Shown in pieces: positions 15,514-26,197 of a stretch of DNA of 64,000 bases. Under the pieces are notes generated by a model. It ran no database searches and was not told the DNA's origin. It saw nothing but the letters and a program-made list of their open reading frames with translations. The position numbers were made by a program, and so were the translations under genes. Each line of letters opens with the position of its first letter. Position 1 is the stretch's first letter. The stretch comes from Microcoleus sp. FACHB-1515 (GTDB lineage: Bacteria > Cyanobacteriota > Cyanobacteriia > Elainellales > Elainellaceae), in the NCBI RefSeq assembly GCF_014696105.1, contig NZ_JACJPO010000008.1, positions 1-64,000 on the forward strand, written 5' to 3'.

Positions 15514-16539
15514 ATGTCGAAACCATTATTGACGCTGTTCATGACAATGCTGCTTTCTGGAACGGTGGGGCTGGCTGTTCCCGCCTTTGCACAGCGTGTT
15601 GTTGATCCTAGCCCAGAACTCAACAGCCAAGTTGCCTCTCCCGATTCGATTTCGGCTCAGTTTGATGCGCCTGTTGATCCCGCTTCGGTGCGAGTTTTCG
15701 TCAACGATCAAGATGTCACCAGTCGCAGCACAATCACCCGCAACTTCTTTAGCTATCGTCCCGATCGCCCCTTTGCTCCCGGAACCGTGCGCGTCCGAGT
15801 TGACTATCGCGGCAGTGGCGGAGATGCCCGCAGCGCCACGTGGAATTTTACTGTTGCAGCCGCACCGACTGCCCAAATCACCAGCGTTACGCACAACGCC
15901 ACCGCCTCACTCAGCACCGGAGCAACGCTGATCGTTTCTTTCAACGGCACATCAGGCGCACAGGCTAGCGTTCTTTTGGTCGAAGGCGGCACGGTGCGCG
16001 AACTGCCTGCCCGTGAAATTACCAATGGCGTGTATGAAGCGCGACTTACCGTATCGAACCGCGATCGCGTCTTGGATGGCGTTGCGATCGCTCGTCTACG
16101 GCAAAACAACCAGTCCACCTATGCGGCAGCTTCGGCTCCCGTGCTTCTCAACGCTCCCATCACGGTTCCCACGCCGACGCCGACGCCCACCCCAACGCCG
16201 ACGCCGACGCCGACGCCCGACACTTCTACGCTGCAACCGACCTTTACGAGTCACCGCAACGGCGATCGCGTCCCAGCAGGATTTACGCTTGTTGGTCAAA
16301 CTCGTCCAAATGCCCGTGTTCGCGTGAATGTGACAGGTCGCGTTTCTGTTTTGGGAATTAATTTGGGGCAAACCTCAACGCTGGTCGATCGCGAAGTGAC
16401 TGCTGACAGCAGTGGACGCTTCCAGATCGATGTTCCCGCACCGCGTCTGCCCGTGCCAACGCAGTACACCGTGCGGGCAACGGCTCGCAGCGGCAACGAA
16501 ACCAGTCCGGAGACAACGCTGTCGCTTGCTTCGCAGTAG
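15514..16539 (+). CDS. Exported Ig-like domain protein with a Pro-Thr linker
   Basis: 341 residues. A signal peptide (MSKPLLTLFMTML... to PAFA-Q at 26) is clear. Two beta-rich Ig-like modules (about 35-115, where FDAPVDPASVRVFVND and TRNFFSYRPDRPF stand out, and 120-205) are followed by a (PT)n linker encoded by an ACGCCG-type repeat at 16169-16220, then a third module (about 235-341) with the phrase GFTLVGQTRPNARVRV. Probably a periplasmic or cell-surface structural protein; function unknown. It is monocistronic, with a shared terminator at 16561. Confidence 0.8.
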   Translation: MSKPLLTLFMTMLLSGTVGLAVPAFAQRVVDPSPELNSQVASPDSISAQFDAPVDPASVRVFVNDQDVTSRSTITRNFFSYRPDRPFAPGTVRVRVDYRGSGGDARSATWNFTVAAAPTAQITSVTHNATASLSTGATLIVSFNGTSGAQASVLLVEGGTVRELPAREITNGVYEARLTVSNRDRVLDGVAIARLRQNNQSTYAAASAPVLLNAPITVPTPTPTPTPTPTPTPTPDTSTLQPTFTSHRNGDRVPAGFTLVGQTRPNARVRVNVTGRVSVLGINLGQTSTLVDREVTADSSGRFQIDVPAPRLPVPTQYTVRATARSGNETSPETTLSLASQ

Positions 16540-16560
16540 GAAGTCAGATCGCGAGAAGTG

Positions 16561-16597
16561 ATCGATCGAGCCGCTCACCTCACAGCGCTCGATCGAT
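16561..16597. terminator. Bidirectional terminator between convergent genes
   Basis: Stem ATCGATCGAGC / GCTCGATCGAT (11 bp, perfect) with a 15-base loop. It reaches the stop codon of the iron-binding-protein gene. Confidence 0.6.
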
Positions 16598-17640
16598 TAT
16601 TTCCACTGTGCGCGATCGGCAATCTCGACGGCTGCGGGGTTGTTGCGTCCGAGGGCGGAAACGTTGACGGCATCCGCTTTGAAGTCGCCGAGTCCTTCGA
16701 CGATCGCATCTGTCTCCACGCCTTCGACAACCGGAAATTCATAGCTGCCCTTGGCAAAAACTTCCTGAGCTTCGGGGCTAGCAAGAAATTCGAGAAAGGC
16801 GATCGCATGTTCGCGATTGGGCGCATCGTAGACAACGCCCGCACCGCTGATATTAACGTGGGTGCCGCGATCGGTTTGATTTGGAAAAAACAGGCCAACT
16901 TTTTCAGCGACTTCTCGGTCTTCGGCATCGTCTGAAGCCATCATTCGCGCCCAGTAATAGTGATTGACGATCGCCACTTTGCATTCTCCTGCCGCGACCG
17001 CCTTGATTTGATCGACATCGCCGCCTTCCGGTTCGCGTGCCAAATTGTTCACCAAGCCTGTTGCCCACGCTTCAGCTTTGTCAGCGCCAACCGTTTCGAT
17101 TATCGAGCCAAGCAGCGATTGGTTGTAGATGTTTGTGGAGCTGCGGATGCACACTTGCCCTTGCCACTGCGGTTCTGCTAACGCTTCATAAGTCGAAAGT
17201 TCAGACGGTTGCACTTGGGCTTTGTTGTAGGCGATCACTCTTGCCCGCTGCGTCAGGCCAAACCAGAGATTATCAGGATGCTGAAAATTGTTGGGAATCG
17301 CGGCTTCCAGTGTTTCTGATTGCACAGGCTGCAACACTTTTGCTTGCTCTGCTCGCCATAAGCGTCCGGCATCAACGGTGATTAGCACGTCGGCAGGACT
17401 GTTCGTTCCTTCCGTTTGGATGCGCTCGATCAGTTCATCGTCTTTGCCTTCGATCAGGTTGACGCGAATGCCCGTTGACTCGGTAAATTCTTGATAAATT
17501 TCGTCATCGCTGTCATAGTGTCGCGACGAATAAACGTTGACTTCGCGGACATCGCTTTCACCTTCTGCATTTTGAGCGGTTTGACATCCCGTCGCGAGCA
17601 ACAGAGCAAATCCGATCGCAACCGCGCTAATTCGTTTCAT
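16597..17640 (-). CDS. futA: Iron(III) ABC transporter substrate-binding lipoprotein (FutA/IdiA-like)
   Basis: 347 residues from ATG 17640. A lipobox LATGC places the mature N-terminal Cys at residue 19, so it is a lipoprotein of the periplasmic face. The body matches the FutA/IdiA iron-binding family: VNVYSSRHYDSDDEIYQEF near the start, ADVLITVDAGRLWRAEQA, NIYNQSLLGSIIE and NHYYWARMM, which carries iron-liganding tyrosines. It would deliver ferric iron to the FutB/FutC permease, which is not in this window. Expression under Fur is expected from the family, but I did not identify a Fur box. Confidence 0.9.
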   Translation of the reverse strand: MKRISAVAIGFALLLATGCQTAQNAEGESDVREVNVYSSRHYDSDDEIYQEFTESTGIRVNLIEGKDDELIERIQTEGTNSPADVLITVDAGRLWRAEQAKVLQPVQSETLEAAIPNNFQHPDNLWFGLTQRARVIAYNKAQVQPSELSTYEALAEPQWQGQVCIRSSTNIYNQSLLGSIIETVGADKAEAWATGLVNNLAREPEGGDVDQIKAVAAGECKVAIVNHYYWARMMASDDAEDREVAEKVGLFFPNQTDRGTHVNISGAGVVYDAPNREHAIAFLEFLASPEAQEVFAKGSYEFPVVEGVETDAIVEGLGDFKADAVNVSALGRNNPAAVEIADRAQWK

Positions 17641-17925
17641 GATTCCAACTCAATCCCAAATTTTGAACAAGATTGATGGGTTGCTAAATTCGGCGCGATC
17701 GCTGCCAAGGCTGACGCGCTAATGCAACAGATTCCTAACAACTTCCAACCTTCTGACCGTAGCGGAGGCCAGATTGCTCAGTCAAGTTCTTGATGCTGCC
17801 AGAAATATTTTGCAACAGTTTAGGAAGGGCTAGCGCGATCGCGGCGATCGTTCCGCTAATCACGACACGCAATCAGAAGAAAATTCCCTCTACAATGAGT
17901 GGGATTTTAAATCTGTTGCCCTGCC

Positions 17926-20900
17926 ATGCCTCGCCGCGACGACCTTCACAAAATTCTGCTCATCGGTTCTGGCCCCATCGTGATCGGGCAGGCCAGCGAA
18001 TTCGACTACTCCGGGACGCAAGCTTGTAAAGCGCTGCGCGACGAAGGCTATGAAGTTGTGCTGATTAACTCGAATCCGGCGACGATCATGACCGACCCGG
18101 AAACTGCCGATCGCACCTACATCGAACCGCTGACGCCAGAAATCGTCGCCAAGGTAATCGAAAAAGAACGCCCGGACGCGCTGTTGCCAACGATGGGCGG
18201 ACAGACGGCGTTGAATTTGGCCGTTGCCCTTGCCAAGGACGGCACATTGGAAAAATTTGGCGTGGAGCTAATCGGCGCGAAGCTTCCGGCGATCGAAATG
18301 GCAGAAGACCGCAAGCTGTTCAAAGAAGCGATGGAGAAAATTGGCGTTGGCGTTTGTCCGTCCGGCTTGGCGGAAACGATGGACGAAGCCAAGGCGATCG
18401 CGCAGAAAATCGGCTCGTACCCGCTGATCATCCGTCCCGCGTTCACCCTGGGCGGATCGGGCGGCGGCATTGCCTACAACCAGGAAGAATACGAAGAGAT
18501 CGCGCAGTCTGGACTTGATGCCAGTCCCGTCTCACAGATTTTGGTCGAGCAGTCTTTGCTGGGCTGGAAGGAGTATGAGCTTGAGGTGATGCGCGATTTG
18601 GCCGATAACGTGGTGATCATCTGCTCGATCGAAAACCTCGATCCGATGGGCATCCATACGGGAGATTCGATCACGGTCGCGCCCGCCCAAACCCTGACCG
18701 ACAAGGAATATCAGCGCTTGCGGGACGCTTCGATCAAAATTATTCGGCAAATCGGCGTTGAGACGGGCGGATCGAACATTCAGTTTGCAATCAATCCCGA
18801 TACGGGCGATGTGATTGTGATCGAGATGAATCCGCGTGTGTCGCGTAGTTCCGCGCTCGCCTCGAAAGCAACCGGATTTCCGATCGCAAAAATGGCCGCA
18901 AAACTGGCAGTCGGCTACACATTGGACGAAATTCCCAACGACATCACGAAGAAAACTCCGGCCAGCTTTGAGCCGACGATCGATTATGTCGTCACCAAAA
19001 TTCCCCGGTTCGCCTTTGAGAAATTCCCAGGTTCCACGCCCACACTGACCACGCAAATGAAGTCGGTTGGCGAAACGATGGCGATCGGGCGGACGTTCCA
19101 AGAATCGTTTCAAAAAGCCTTACGCGGGCTGGAAATTAGCCGCGCCGGATGGGGCTGCGATAAAGCTGAGAAGCTGCCGAGCCTTGAACAGATTCGCGCT
19201 GGACTGAGAACGCCAAACCCCGATCGCATCTTCACCGTCCGTCACGCGATGCAGATGGGCATGAGCGTCGATGAAATTTACGAACTAACGGCGATCGATC
19301 CCTGGTTCCTCGATAAGCTGCAAGGCTTGCTGGAAACCGAGAAGTTTTTGAAGCGATCGGAACTCGGTAAGCTCAGCAAAGAAGAAATGCTGGCCGTCAA
19401 GCAGCAAGGCTTTAGCGATCGCCAAATCGCCTACGCCACGAAGACGACTGAGGATCAGGTACGCGATCGCCGCAAAGAACTTGGTGTGATTCCCGTTTAC
19501 AAAACCGTTGACACCTGCGCGGCAGAATTCGAGGCGTTCACGCCCTACTACTATTCAGCGTATGAGTCGGAAGCGATCGGACTCACCGAAGAAGTTGAAT
19601 CCGTGACGGAATCGGAAGTTTTGCCGTCCACCAAGCGCAAAGTGATGATTTTGGGCAGCGGCCCCAACCGGATCGGGCAGGGCATCGAGTTCGACTACTG
19701 CTGCTGTCACGCTTCCTACGCATTGCAGGCCGAAGGATTTGAGACGATCATGGTCAACTCAAATCCCGAAACGGTTTCGACTGATTACGACACAAGCGAT
19801 CGACTCTACTTCGAGCCGCTGACCAAAGAAGATGTCTTGAACATCCTTGAAGCCGAACAGCCCGAAGGCGTGATCATTCAATTTGGTGGACAAACGCCGC
19901 TGAAATTGGCTGTGCCGCTGCAAGACTATTTGGAGAGCGGCAAGCTGCCCAATACGAAGATTTGGGGTACTTCGCCTGACTCGATCGACATTGCCGAAGA
20001 CCGCGAACGCTTCGAGAAAATTTTGCGCGAATTGGACATCAAACAGCCGCCCAACGGCATTGCCCGCAGCTACGATGAAGCCGTCAAGGTCGCTCGTCAG
20101 GTGAACTATCCGGTCGTCGTCCGTCCGAGTTACGTTTTGGGTGGTCGAGCGATGGAAATCGTCTATGCCGATGAAGAACTCGATCGCTACATGACCTATG
20201 CTGTGCAGGTCGAGCCGGATCACCCAATTTTGATCGACAAGTTCCTGGAAAATGCGGTTGAAGTCGATGTGGACGCAATCGCAGACCACACCGGAAACGT
20301 GGTGATCGGCGGCATCATGGAACACATCGAACAGGCGGGCATTCACTCTGGCGATTCGGCCTGCTCGATTCCGACCGTTTCCCTGCCCGAACCGATTCTC
20401 GAAACGATTCGCACTTGGACAGTCCAGCTTGCCAAAGCCCTCAAGGTAATCGGCCTGATGAACATTCAGTTTGCCGTACAGGGCGATCGCGTTTACATCC
20501 TCGAAGCGAATCCCCGCGCCTCGCGCACCGTGCCGTTTGTGTCCAAGGCGATCGGCATTCCCCTCGCAAAAATGGCCGTCCGCGTCATGTCTGGCGAAAC
20601 TCTCGAATCTTTGGGCTTCACCTCAGAAGTGATCCCGCCGCATATTGCCGTCAAAGAAGCCGTCCTGCCGTTTGAGAAATTCGCCGGAACTGACACGATT
20701 TTGGGGCCAGAAATGCGATCGACCGGAGAAGTCATGGGCATCGACAGCGACTTTGGCAAAGCCTTCGCCAAAGCCGAACTCTCAGCCAGCCAGCGCTTAC
20801 CGATGCAGGGCGTGGTTTTTGTCTCGATGAACGATCGCGAAAAGCTCGCTGCCGTTCCGGTCGTCAAAGACCTGATCGATCTGGGCTTCAAAATCATCGC

Positions 20901-21201
20901 CACCGAGGGCACACGCCGGACGCTGAAAGAACACGGACTCGACGTAGAACTCGTGTTAAAAGTTCATGAAGGCCGCCCGCATATTCTCGACTCGATCAAA
21001 AACCAGCAGGTTCACCTCATCGTCAACACGCCGATCGGTCAAACGGCTCAGGTGGACGATCGCATCATCCGCCGCACCGCTTTGTCTTACAAAATCCCGA
21101 TTATTACAACCATTGCGGGTGCAAAGGCGACGGCTGCGGCAATTCGATCGCTCCAGTCCCAACCGCTCGAAGTCAAAGCAATTCAGGACTATGTCAGTTG
21201 A
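17926..21201 (+). CDS. carB: Carbamoyl-phosphate synthase large subunit
   Basis: 1091 residues from ATG 17926 ([20 protein letters not shown]). Two homologous ATP-grasp halves are present, each beginning with an IGSGP/LGSGP nucleotide-binding motif (residues about 14 and 575), with the second half opening [16 protein letters not shown]. The C-terminal allosteric MGS-like domain ([20 protein letters not shown]) is intact. The length is normal. It makes carbamoyl phosphate from glutamine-derived ammonia, bicarbonate and two ATP, feeding pyrimidine and arginine synthesis; carA is elsewhere. Confidence 0.97.
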   Translation: MPRRDDLHKILLIGSGPIVIGQASEFDYSGTQACKALRDEGYEVVLINSNPATIMTDPETADRTYIEPLTPEIVAKVIEKERPDALLPTMGGQTALNLAVALAKDGTLEKFGVELIGAKLPAIEMAEDRKLFKEAMEKIGVGVCPSGLAETMDEAKAIAQKIGSYPLIIRPAFTLGGSGGGIAYNQEEYEEIAQSGLDASPVSQILVEQSLLGWKEYELEVMRDLADNVVIICSIENLDPMGIHTGDSITVAPAQTLTDKEYQRLRDASIKIIRQIGVETGGSNIQFAINPDTGDVIVIEMNPRVSRSSALASKATGFPIAKMAAKLAVGYTLDEIPNDITKKTPASFEPTIDYVVTKIPRFAFEKFPGSTPTLTTQMKSVGETMAIGRTFQESFQKALRGLEISRAGWGCDKAEKLPSLEQIRAGLRTPNPDRIFTVRHAMQMGMSVDEIYELTAIDPWFLDKLQGLLETEKFLKRSELGKLSKEEMLAVKQQGFSDRQIAYATKTTEDQVRDRRKELGVIPVYKTVDTCAAEFEAFTPYYYSAYESEAIGLTEEVESVTESEVLPSTKRKVMILGSGPNRIGQGIEFDYCCCHASYALQAEGFETIMVNSNPETVSTDYDTSDRLYFEPLTKEDVLNILEAEQPEGVIIQFGGQTPLKLAVPLQDYLESGKLPNTKIWGTSPDSIDIAEDRERFEKILRELDIKQPPNGIARSYDEAVKVARQVNYPVVVRPSYVLGGRAMEIVYADEELDRYMTYAVQVEPDHPILIDKFLENAVEVDVDAIADHTGNVVIGGIMEHIEQAGIHSGDSACSIPTVSLPEPILETIRTWTVQLAKALKVIGLMNIQFAVQGDRVYILEANPRASRTVPFVSKAIGIPLAKMAVRVMSGETLESLGFTSEVIPPHIAVKEAVLPFEKFAGTDTILGPEMRSTGEVMGIDSDFGKAFAKAELSASQRLPMQGVVFVSMNDREKLAAVPVVKDLIDLGFKIIATEGTRRTLKEHGLDVELVLKVHEGRPHILDSIKNQQVHLIVNTPIGQTAQVDDRIIRRTALSYKIPIITTIAGAKATAAAIRSLQSQPLEVKAIQDYVS

Positions 21202-21232
21202 TAGAATCTAAGCAAAAGATTCTGGAAATTAG

Positions 21233-21592
21233 ATGATGTTTAGACGATCGACTCGCAAACAAATTCTTCCGGTTTGGTTGCGAGTTGCGCCTGCCTTGGT
21301 CAATCTACTTATGATTGTTAGTGCGTTTGGAATTTCCAGCACAATCGAATTTTCAGAATCTTTTGCTTATTGCGCTCGACACACCACAGACTGTGATTTT
21401 GTACTCGATAGATTCTTCGTATTCTCTGTCTTTGGAATTTTATTTGCGTGGCTGTGGCATATCTGCCTCATGTTTTTTGGCAAGTCGAAATTATTTTACT
21501 TGTTTTATGGCTTGACGAATGGATTGTTTCTCGTCTGTGTGTTGATATTATGCTACCTATTCTTAGCAAATGAATTCCGAATGTTGGGTTGA
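21233..21592 (+). CDS. Small hypothetical membrane protein
   Basis: 119 residues with three hydrophobic segments (about 13-33, 60-83 and 88-111) and a Cys pair in CARHTTDC between the first and second, which would face the periplasm or lumen. It follows carB by 31 bases on the same strand and may be read from the same transcript. Base composition is clearly AT-richer than carB, as often seen in recently acquired or poorly conserved genes. No family is recognised. Confidence 0.6.
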   Translation: MMFRRSTRKQILPVWLRVAPALVNLLMIVSAFGISSTIEFSESFAYCARHTTDCDFVLDRFFVFSVFGILFAWLWHICLMFFGKSKLFYLFYGLTNGLFLVCVLILCYLFLANEFRMLG

Positions 21593-22010
21593 TTATGTGT
21601 TGCCTTCTTGCCATTGATTTAGCAGCCATGCACTTACTTTGCCGTGATTCGATCGCTCACACTCGACCAAAGCGAACTTGTGTTTCAGTAACGACAACGA
21701 AATTATCATGAGTTGATTGAGGTAGCGATCGAGCAATCGTTGCCATGTTGCGATTTTGTTAGTTGATCGCTCATTCTAGCGATCGTGCTGCAAACAATAA
21801 ACACGCTCGAATATCTGCTTCGCACAAGCCCTGATATTCTTCAATAATTGCCTGAGCAAATCGACCTTTCTTCAATTTTAGAATAGGAATCGATCGCCCC
21901 ACGAAAAAGCGATCGGCTCTTTCTTACTGCTTCATCGCCTCTGGTGAATCAAATGCGATTGCAAAACTTCCCCTCGGCATTTATTGATTTCGATCGCTTT
22001 TTAACATCTG
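21593..22010. other. Intergenic region, nothing recognised
   Basis: About 420 AT-rich bases between the small membrane protein gene and the convergent bioB end. It has several GCGATCG sites but no credible gene, RNA or terminator by eye. Short frames at 21944-22215 are shadows of the bioB end. Confidence 0.35.
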
Positions 22011-22958
22011 CTAAGCGCAAACTGCGCCGATCGAGTCGAGTAGCTGGCGATCGCGATCGCGTGCTGGATTGGCGGTTGTCAGCAGCGTTTCGCCGTAGAA
22101 AATTGAATTTGCGCCTGCCAAAAAGCAAAGAACTTGCGCTTCTGGTGTCAGGTTGTTGCGTCCGGCACTGAGGCGGACAAAAGATTTGGGCATCAAGATT
22201 CGGGCAGTGGCGCACATCCGGACAAGTTCAAACGGTTCGATTGGCGGTTGGTCTTGCAGCGGTGTTCCCTCAATCGCCACCAGCGCATTAATCGGCACGC
22301 TTTCAGGATGCGGATTGAGATTGGCGAGGACTTCCAGCAGGCGGGCGCGATCGTCCAGGCTTTCGCCCAAGCCGATGATGCCGCCGCAGCAAACGGTGAT
22401 GCCCGCCTGTCGGACATGGTGGAGCGTGGCGAGGCGATCGACATAGGTGCGCGTTGTGATGATGTCTCCGTAGAATTCCGGGCTGGTGTCGAGGTTGTGA
22501 TTGTAGGCGGTCAAGCCCGCTTCGGCCAGACGTTCTGCCTGCGAGGGATTGAGCATTCCGGCTGTGACGCAGGCTTCCAGGTCAAGCGATCGAACGCCGC
22601 GCACCATCGCCAGCATTTGCTCAAACGCTTCGCCCTCGCGAATTTCGCGCCATGCCCAGCCCATGCAAAAGCGGCTCGCTCCCAGTTCTTTCGCTCGTTC
22701 TGCCGCCGCCAGCACTTGGTCAACTGCAAGCGTTGGTTGTTTGCTGACGCTCGTTTCGTGGTGAGCAGACTGCGGACAGTAGGCGCAATTTTCCGCGCAG
22801 CCTCCGGTTTTGACGCTGAGCAGCGTGGCAAGCTGAATTTGGTTGGGCGTGTGGTGCTGACGGTGAACGGTTTGCGCCTGATAAACCAAATCGAGCAGGG
22901 GCAGTTTGAGGAGATCGAGAATTTCGGAGTGTGTCCAGTTGTGGCGATCGTTTGACAT
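22011..22958 (-). CDS. bioB: Biotin synthase
   Basis: 315 residues from ATG 22958 ([17 protein letters not shown]); an in-frame extension upstream overlaps the next gene and is not homologous. The radical-SAM motif CAENCAYC (CxxxCxxC) is near residue 53, followed by [16 protein letters not shown], and RLSAGRNNL, all BioB signatures. It converts dethiobiotin to biotin using a [4Fe-4S] and an auxiliary [2Fe-2S] cluster. It follows the SLH-protein gene by 38 bases on the same strand. Confidence 0.95.
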   Translation of the reverse strand: MSNDRHNWTHSEILDLLKLPLLDLVYQAQTVHRQHHTPNQIQLATLLSVKTGGCAENCAYCPQSAHHETSVSKQPTLAVDQVLAAAERAKELGASRFCMGWAWREIREGEAFEQMLAMVRGVRSLDLEACVTAGMLNPSQAERLAEAGLTAYNHNLDTSPEFYGDIITTRTYVDRLATLHHVRQAGITVCCGGIIGLGESLDDRARLLEVLANLNPHPESVPINALVAIEGTPLQDQPPIEPFELVRMCATARILMPKSFVRLSAGRNNLTPEAQVLCFLAGANSIFYGETLLTTANPARDRDRQLLDSIGAVCA

Positions 22959-22996
22959 AGAGGAGTTGGGGATTAGGAATTGGGTCGATGTCGCTT

Positions 22997-24526
22997 CTAA
23001 GCTGACACGATGTAAGGCGAACTCACTGCCGGAGCTTGCTTCGCAGCGACCAAGCTTTGATAGAGAATGGCGGCGACTTCGGCGCGGGTGATGTCTACAA
23101 GCGGGCGGAGGCGATCGACCTGGGGAAAGTTCACGATCAGGCGTTGGGCAGTGGCAGCAGCAACCGCAGTTGTGGCGTAGCTGGGAATTTCGGCGCGATC
23201 GCGATATACGCTGAGGAGGTTGGGAGTGCCGCCTGTGAGCGCGAGGCCATTGACGATCGAGACGATCGCTTGGATGCGCGTTAGGTTGAGGCTGGGGCGA
23301 AACGTGCCGTCGGGAAATCCAGCGATGAAGCCCATCTGCTGAGCTTTGGCGATCGCATTTGCCGCCCAAAAATTCGGCGGGATATCGACAAAGCGGATGT
23401 CCGGTCGTTGGGCAGAGAGATTGTAGGTTTGCGCGATCGCAGCGGCATATTGAGCGCGAGTGATGTTGCGCTCAGGCTGAAACGTGCCGTCCGGAAATCC
23501 ACTCAAGATGTTGCGCGATACCAATCCATTGATGAAGCTCGCTGCCCAATGGCCGCTGATGTCCGGAAATTGGCCGGGGACGATCGGCGTGGGCGTTGGA
23601 GTAGGAGTGGGGGCAGGCGTGGGGGCAGGCATAGGAGCGGGAGCCGTCACCAAACTGACACCAAGCGTGACATTGCCGCTGATGCGCGTTGGATTGACTT
23701 GATTGCCAACTGAAACGATCGCCGCTGACGTACTGTTCCGCAGATCGATCGTTTGATTGTTGGCAAACACATTGCCACCTGGATCTTGCGTTTGCCCAAT
23801 ATCCGGCAGAGCCGTATTCAGCAAAACCAAGCCCTCCCCATTTCCGGTTAGCACATTGTTTCGCAGCACCGGACGCGCCAGATTTGCAATCACGATGCCC
23901 GCCCGATTGTCTGTCGCTCGATTATCTGCCACCAAGGGAGCAGCATTATCGTTAATTGCAATGCCGTAACCCGTCCGCTGAAAGGTATTGCGACGAATTT
24001 CGCCTTTAGCATTGCGAGCGATCGACATGCCACTCGCCGCATTTTGGCTAAACACACAGTCTCGAATGTCGGGATTTGCCGCCCCCGTCGCAAAAATTCC
24101 TTCGCGTCCGCAACCTGTAAACGTGCAGTTGGCGATCGTTGGTGCAGTCGATTCCAGCCAAACGCCCGTGCCGCGCTCTGCCCGATTGCTCACCGTCACA
24201 CCCCGCAGTTGCGCGTTTGATTCGAGCCGCACTGCGACATTTTGCTGCCCAAACGTGGGACTGGCAAATACCCCACTGCCGCTAATCACGATCGCGCTAC
24301 CCTTACTCGCCTCATCGCCAATTACACTGACACCAGCCGGAACCACGATCGGAAACACCTCGCCCGTCGCACTGCTGTAAGTTCCCGCACTCAGCCGCAC
24401 CGTTCCCCCCACGCCAGCTTGCCGCAATGCGCGAGTGAGCGATCGAAACGGACTTCCCTGCCCGCCCGCCGAGCCATCATTTCCCGTTTGCGGATTCACA
24501 TAATAGATCGCCGCCGACTGCACCAT
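22997..24526 (-). CDS. Surface protein with right-handed beta-helix and three SLH domains
   Basis: 509 residues. Residues about 5-60 are a DUF1565-type opening ([20 protein letters not shown]). Residues 60-300 are a parallel beta-helix with repeated asparagine-ladder turns ([39 protein letters not shown]). A Pro-Thr linker follows at about 302-320, then three SLH repeats ([54 protein letters not shown]). No signal peptide is visible at the annotated start, which is odd for an SLH protein. SLH domains would tether it to cell-wall polymer. A polysaccharide-binding or lyase-like role is possible. Confidence 0.85.
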   Translation of the reverse strand: MVQSAAIYYVNPQTGNDGSAGGQGSPFRSLTRALRQAGVGGTVRLSAGTYSSATGEVFPIVVPAGVSVIGDEASKGSAIVISGSGVFASPTFGQQNVAVRLESNAQLRGVTVSNRAERGTGVWLESTAPTIANCTFTGCGREGIFATGAANPDIRDCVFSQNAASGMSIARNAKGEIRRNTFQRTGYGIAINDNAAPLVADNRATDNRAGIVIANLARPVLRNNVLTGNGEGLVLLNTALPDIGQTQDPGGNVFANNQTIDLRNSTSAAIVSVGNQVNPTRISGNVTLGVSLVTAPAPMPAPTPAPTPTPTPTPIVPGQFPDISGHWAASFINGLVSRNILSGFPDGTFQPERNITRAQYAAAIAQTYNLSAQRPDIRFVDIPPNFWAANAIAKAQQMGFIAGFPDGTFRPSLNLTRIQAIVSIVNGLALTGGTPNLLSVYRDRAEIPSYATTAVAAATAQRLIVNFPQVDRLRPLVDITRAEVAAILYQSLVAAKQAPAVSSPYIVSA

Positions 24527-24629
24527 GCTGATTAAGGTGATTGGGCGATGTCATTGTACCTTCAGAAGGGGTATCGGCAGAGAGGGAATAAAGCGAAAGC
24601 AAGCAACACGAAAGACGCGGACGACCCAC

Positions 24630-24785
24630 CGATGCGTAGCGCCACATTGACCTTGCGAGTAGCCCCTTGCGTAGGAGTGCAGAGGAGATGCAATCGTCCT
24701 CTGCTGGGGTTGGAGGTGTGGAGGAGGGGCAACGCCCCTAGCCTCCACTGGCTCGGAAACCAGAAGCAGTTTAAACCTCGATCGA
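24630..24785. repeat. ~150-bp dispersed intergenic repeat, copy 1
   Basis: Shares GCGCCACATTGA, TGCTGGGGTTGGAGGTGTG, the hairpin GGGGCAACGCCCC and CTAGCCTCCACTGGCTCGG with a copy at 30000-30146. Open frames across it are artefacts of the repeat. It fills most of the gap between the SLH gene and the 105-aa gene. Confidence 0.8.
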
Positions 24786-24887
24786 TTCTGTTGGAGTCTG
24801 TTGAGGCGATCGCTTCTGTAGGCATCAACAGAAGCGATCGATTCCCCAACCCCTCGATATCATGAAAACTAACGTTCCCTCCAAGTC

Positions 24888-25205
24888 ATGATTACCCTCG
24901 TCATTGTCCTCAACCTGCTGATCGCCCTGCTGTGTCTACTTGGCGCTTGGAGCTTTTTGCAACTCCGGCGATCGCTTGCCGACATCACCTTCACCCTGAC
25001 CGAAGCCGAACGCAACACCCACGAAGTTCTCTACGGTGCGCCTGAAAACATCCGCAACGGCCAGCTTGGACTTTATGAACTGCGGCAAGCCTACCAGCGA
25101 TCGGGACTGCAACTTCAGCGAATGCAGCGCGGACTGCTGCTGCTTGGCCTGAGTCGATCGATTTGGCGACCCAGACTGCGATCGCGAAAAAGACTGCGCC
25201 GCTAA
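24888..25205 (+). CDS. Small membrane protein, first gene of a three-gene operon
   Basis: 105 residues, one N-terminal membrane segment (MITLVIVLNLLIALLCLLGAW region, about 1-22), followed by a helical domain and a very basic C-terminus (RPRLRSRKRLRR). The next gene (YtxH-like) starts 54 bases on and the third overlaps the second, so they form one operon. Conserved small cyanobacterial membrane proteins of this style exist next to YtxH and DUF948 genes; function unknown. Confidence 0.7.
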   Translation: MITLVIVLNLLIALLCLLGAWSFLQLRRSLADITFTLTEAERNTHEVLYGAPENIRNGQLGLYELRQAYQRSGLQLQRMQRGLLLLGLSRSIWRPRLRSRKRLRR

Positions 25206-25259
25206 TTGCCCAAGCCTCTTATGATTGAAGCTAGCGATCGCGATTCTCAAGAAAAAACC

Positions 25260-25619
25260 ATGTCAGACAATCGAGGCTCATCCGGATTATTTGTCGGCGG
25301 AATGCTGGTCGGAGCCGTCATGGGAGCCGTCACTGGTCTGCTGATCGCTCCGCGCCCCGGTCGAGAAACGCGCCAACTGCTCAAAAAATCTGCCGACGCC
25401 CTGCCCGAACTCGCCGAAGATCTCTCAACTAGCGTGCAGCTTCAGGCCGATCGCCTTTCAGAATCCGCTTTGCGAAATTGGGACGGCACGCTGGCGCGAT
25501 TGAAAGAATCGATCGCAGCCGGAATCGAAGCTAGCCAGCGCGAACGGCAAGACGAAAGCCGCATAGAACCGCGCACCGCCGAAGCTCGTCCTGTTCGTGA
25601 TGCTCGATCGGAACCGTGA
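25260..25619 (+). CDS. YtxH-like small membrane protein
   Basis: 119 residues from ATG 25260 (MSDNRGSSGLFVGGMLVGA); upstream starts add a non-conserved 13-18 residues. A Gly-rich membrane segment (residues 8-30) is followed by APRPGRETRQLLKKSADALPE, the YtxH signature, and then amphipathic helices. YtxH proteins are general-stress membrane proteins of unclear function. The stop overlaps the GTG of the next gene (GTGA). Confidence 0.8.
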   Translation: MSDNRGSSGLFVGGMLVGAVMGAVTGLLIAPRPGRETRQLLKKSADALPELAEDLSTSVQLQADRLSESALRNWDGTLARLKESIAAGIEASQRERQDESRIEPRTAEARPVRDARSEP

Positions 25620-26176
25620 TTGATCCGCTCTTTTGGCTTGGCCTGTCAATTTTGCTGGTTGCCGTGAGTTTAACGGCAATGCTGTTTGCTGCCCTGCCCG
25701 CCTTTCGCGAACTGGCTCGCGCCGCCCGCAGTGCCGAAAAGCTGTTTGACACGCTCAATCGCGAACTGCCGCCGACGCTCGAATCGATTCGCCTGACCGG
25801 AATTGAAATCACTGACTTAACAGATGAAGTCAGCGAGGGCGTCCAGTCTGCCGGACAGGTCGTCAAGCAAGTTGATCAAAGCTTGCGCGGCGTACAGCGA
25901 CAGGCACAGCAAGCCCAAACCACCACTCGCAGCGTGTTTGCAGGCGTGAAAGCCGCCTGGAAAACCTTTCGCCGTCCCCCGCGCCGATCGCTCGATCGCG
26001 AACCGGAAGCCAATCGTTTGCCCGCCAGCACCCGCCAATCGATCGACTTTGACAATCGATCGCATCGATCGCACCGAGACGAATATCCGCCCGAATATCG
26101 TGACCCCTACGACCCCGAAGCGCCCGAATGGGACGATTCGACCGCCGAAGAATCCTACCCGATCGATCGTTCCTGA
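25616..26176 (+). CDS. DUF948-like membrane protein
   Basis: 186 residues, GTG start inside the GTGA overlap with the YtxH gene. One N-terminal membrane segment (FWLGLSILLVAVSLTAMLF) is followed by a long coiled coil (residues 30-100) as in DUF948 proteins, and a basic then acidic low-complexity tail rich in Arg-Ser and Pro-Glu. It completes the operon 24888-26176. The function is unknown; membrane-tethered partner of the YtxH protein is an inference. Confidence 0.75.
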   Translation: MIDPLFWLGLSILLVAVSLTAMLFAALPAFRELARAARSAEKLFDTLNRELPPTLESIRLTGIEITDLTDEVSEGVQSAGQVVKQVDQSLRGVQRQAQQAQTTTRSVFAGVKAAWKTFRRPPRRSLDREPEANRLPASTRQSIDFDNRSHRSHRDEYPPEYRDPYDPEAPEWDDSTAEESYPIDRS

Positions 26177-26197
26177 GCGATCGATTCATGCACCCCC

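Noticed and set aside
16169-16220. ACGCCG tandem repeat as a functional DNA element
   Set aside because: It encodes a plain Pro-Thr linker, and similar linkers occur in other exported proteins here.
24551-24865. Open frames in the gap before the 105-aa gene
   Set aside because: They are artefacts of the dispersed repeat and recur at the second copy near 29915-30124.
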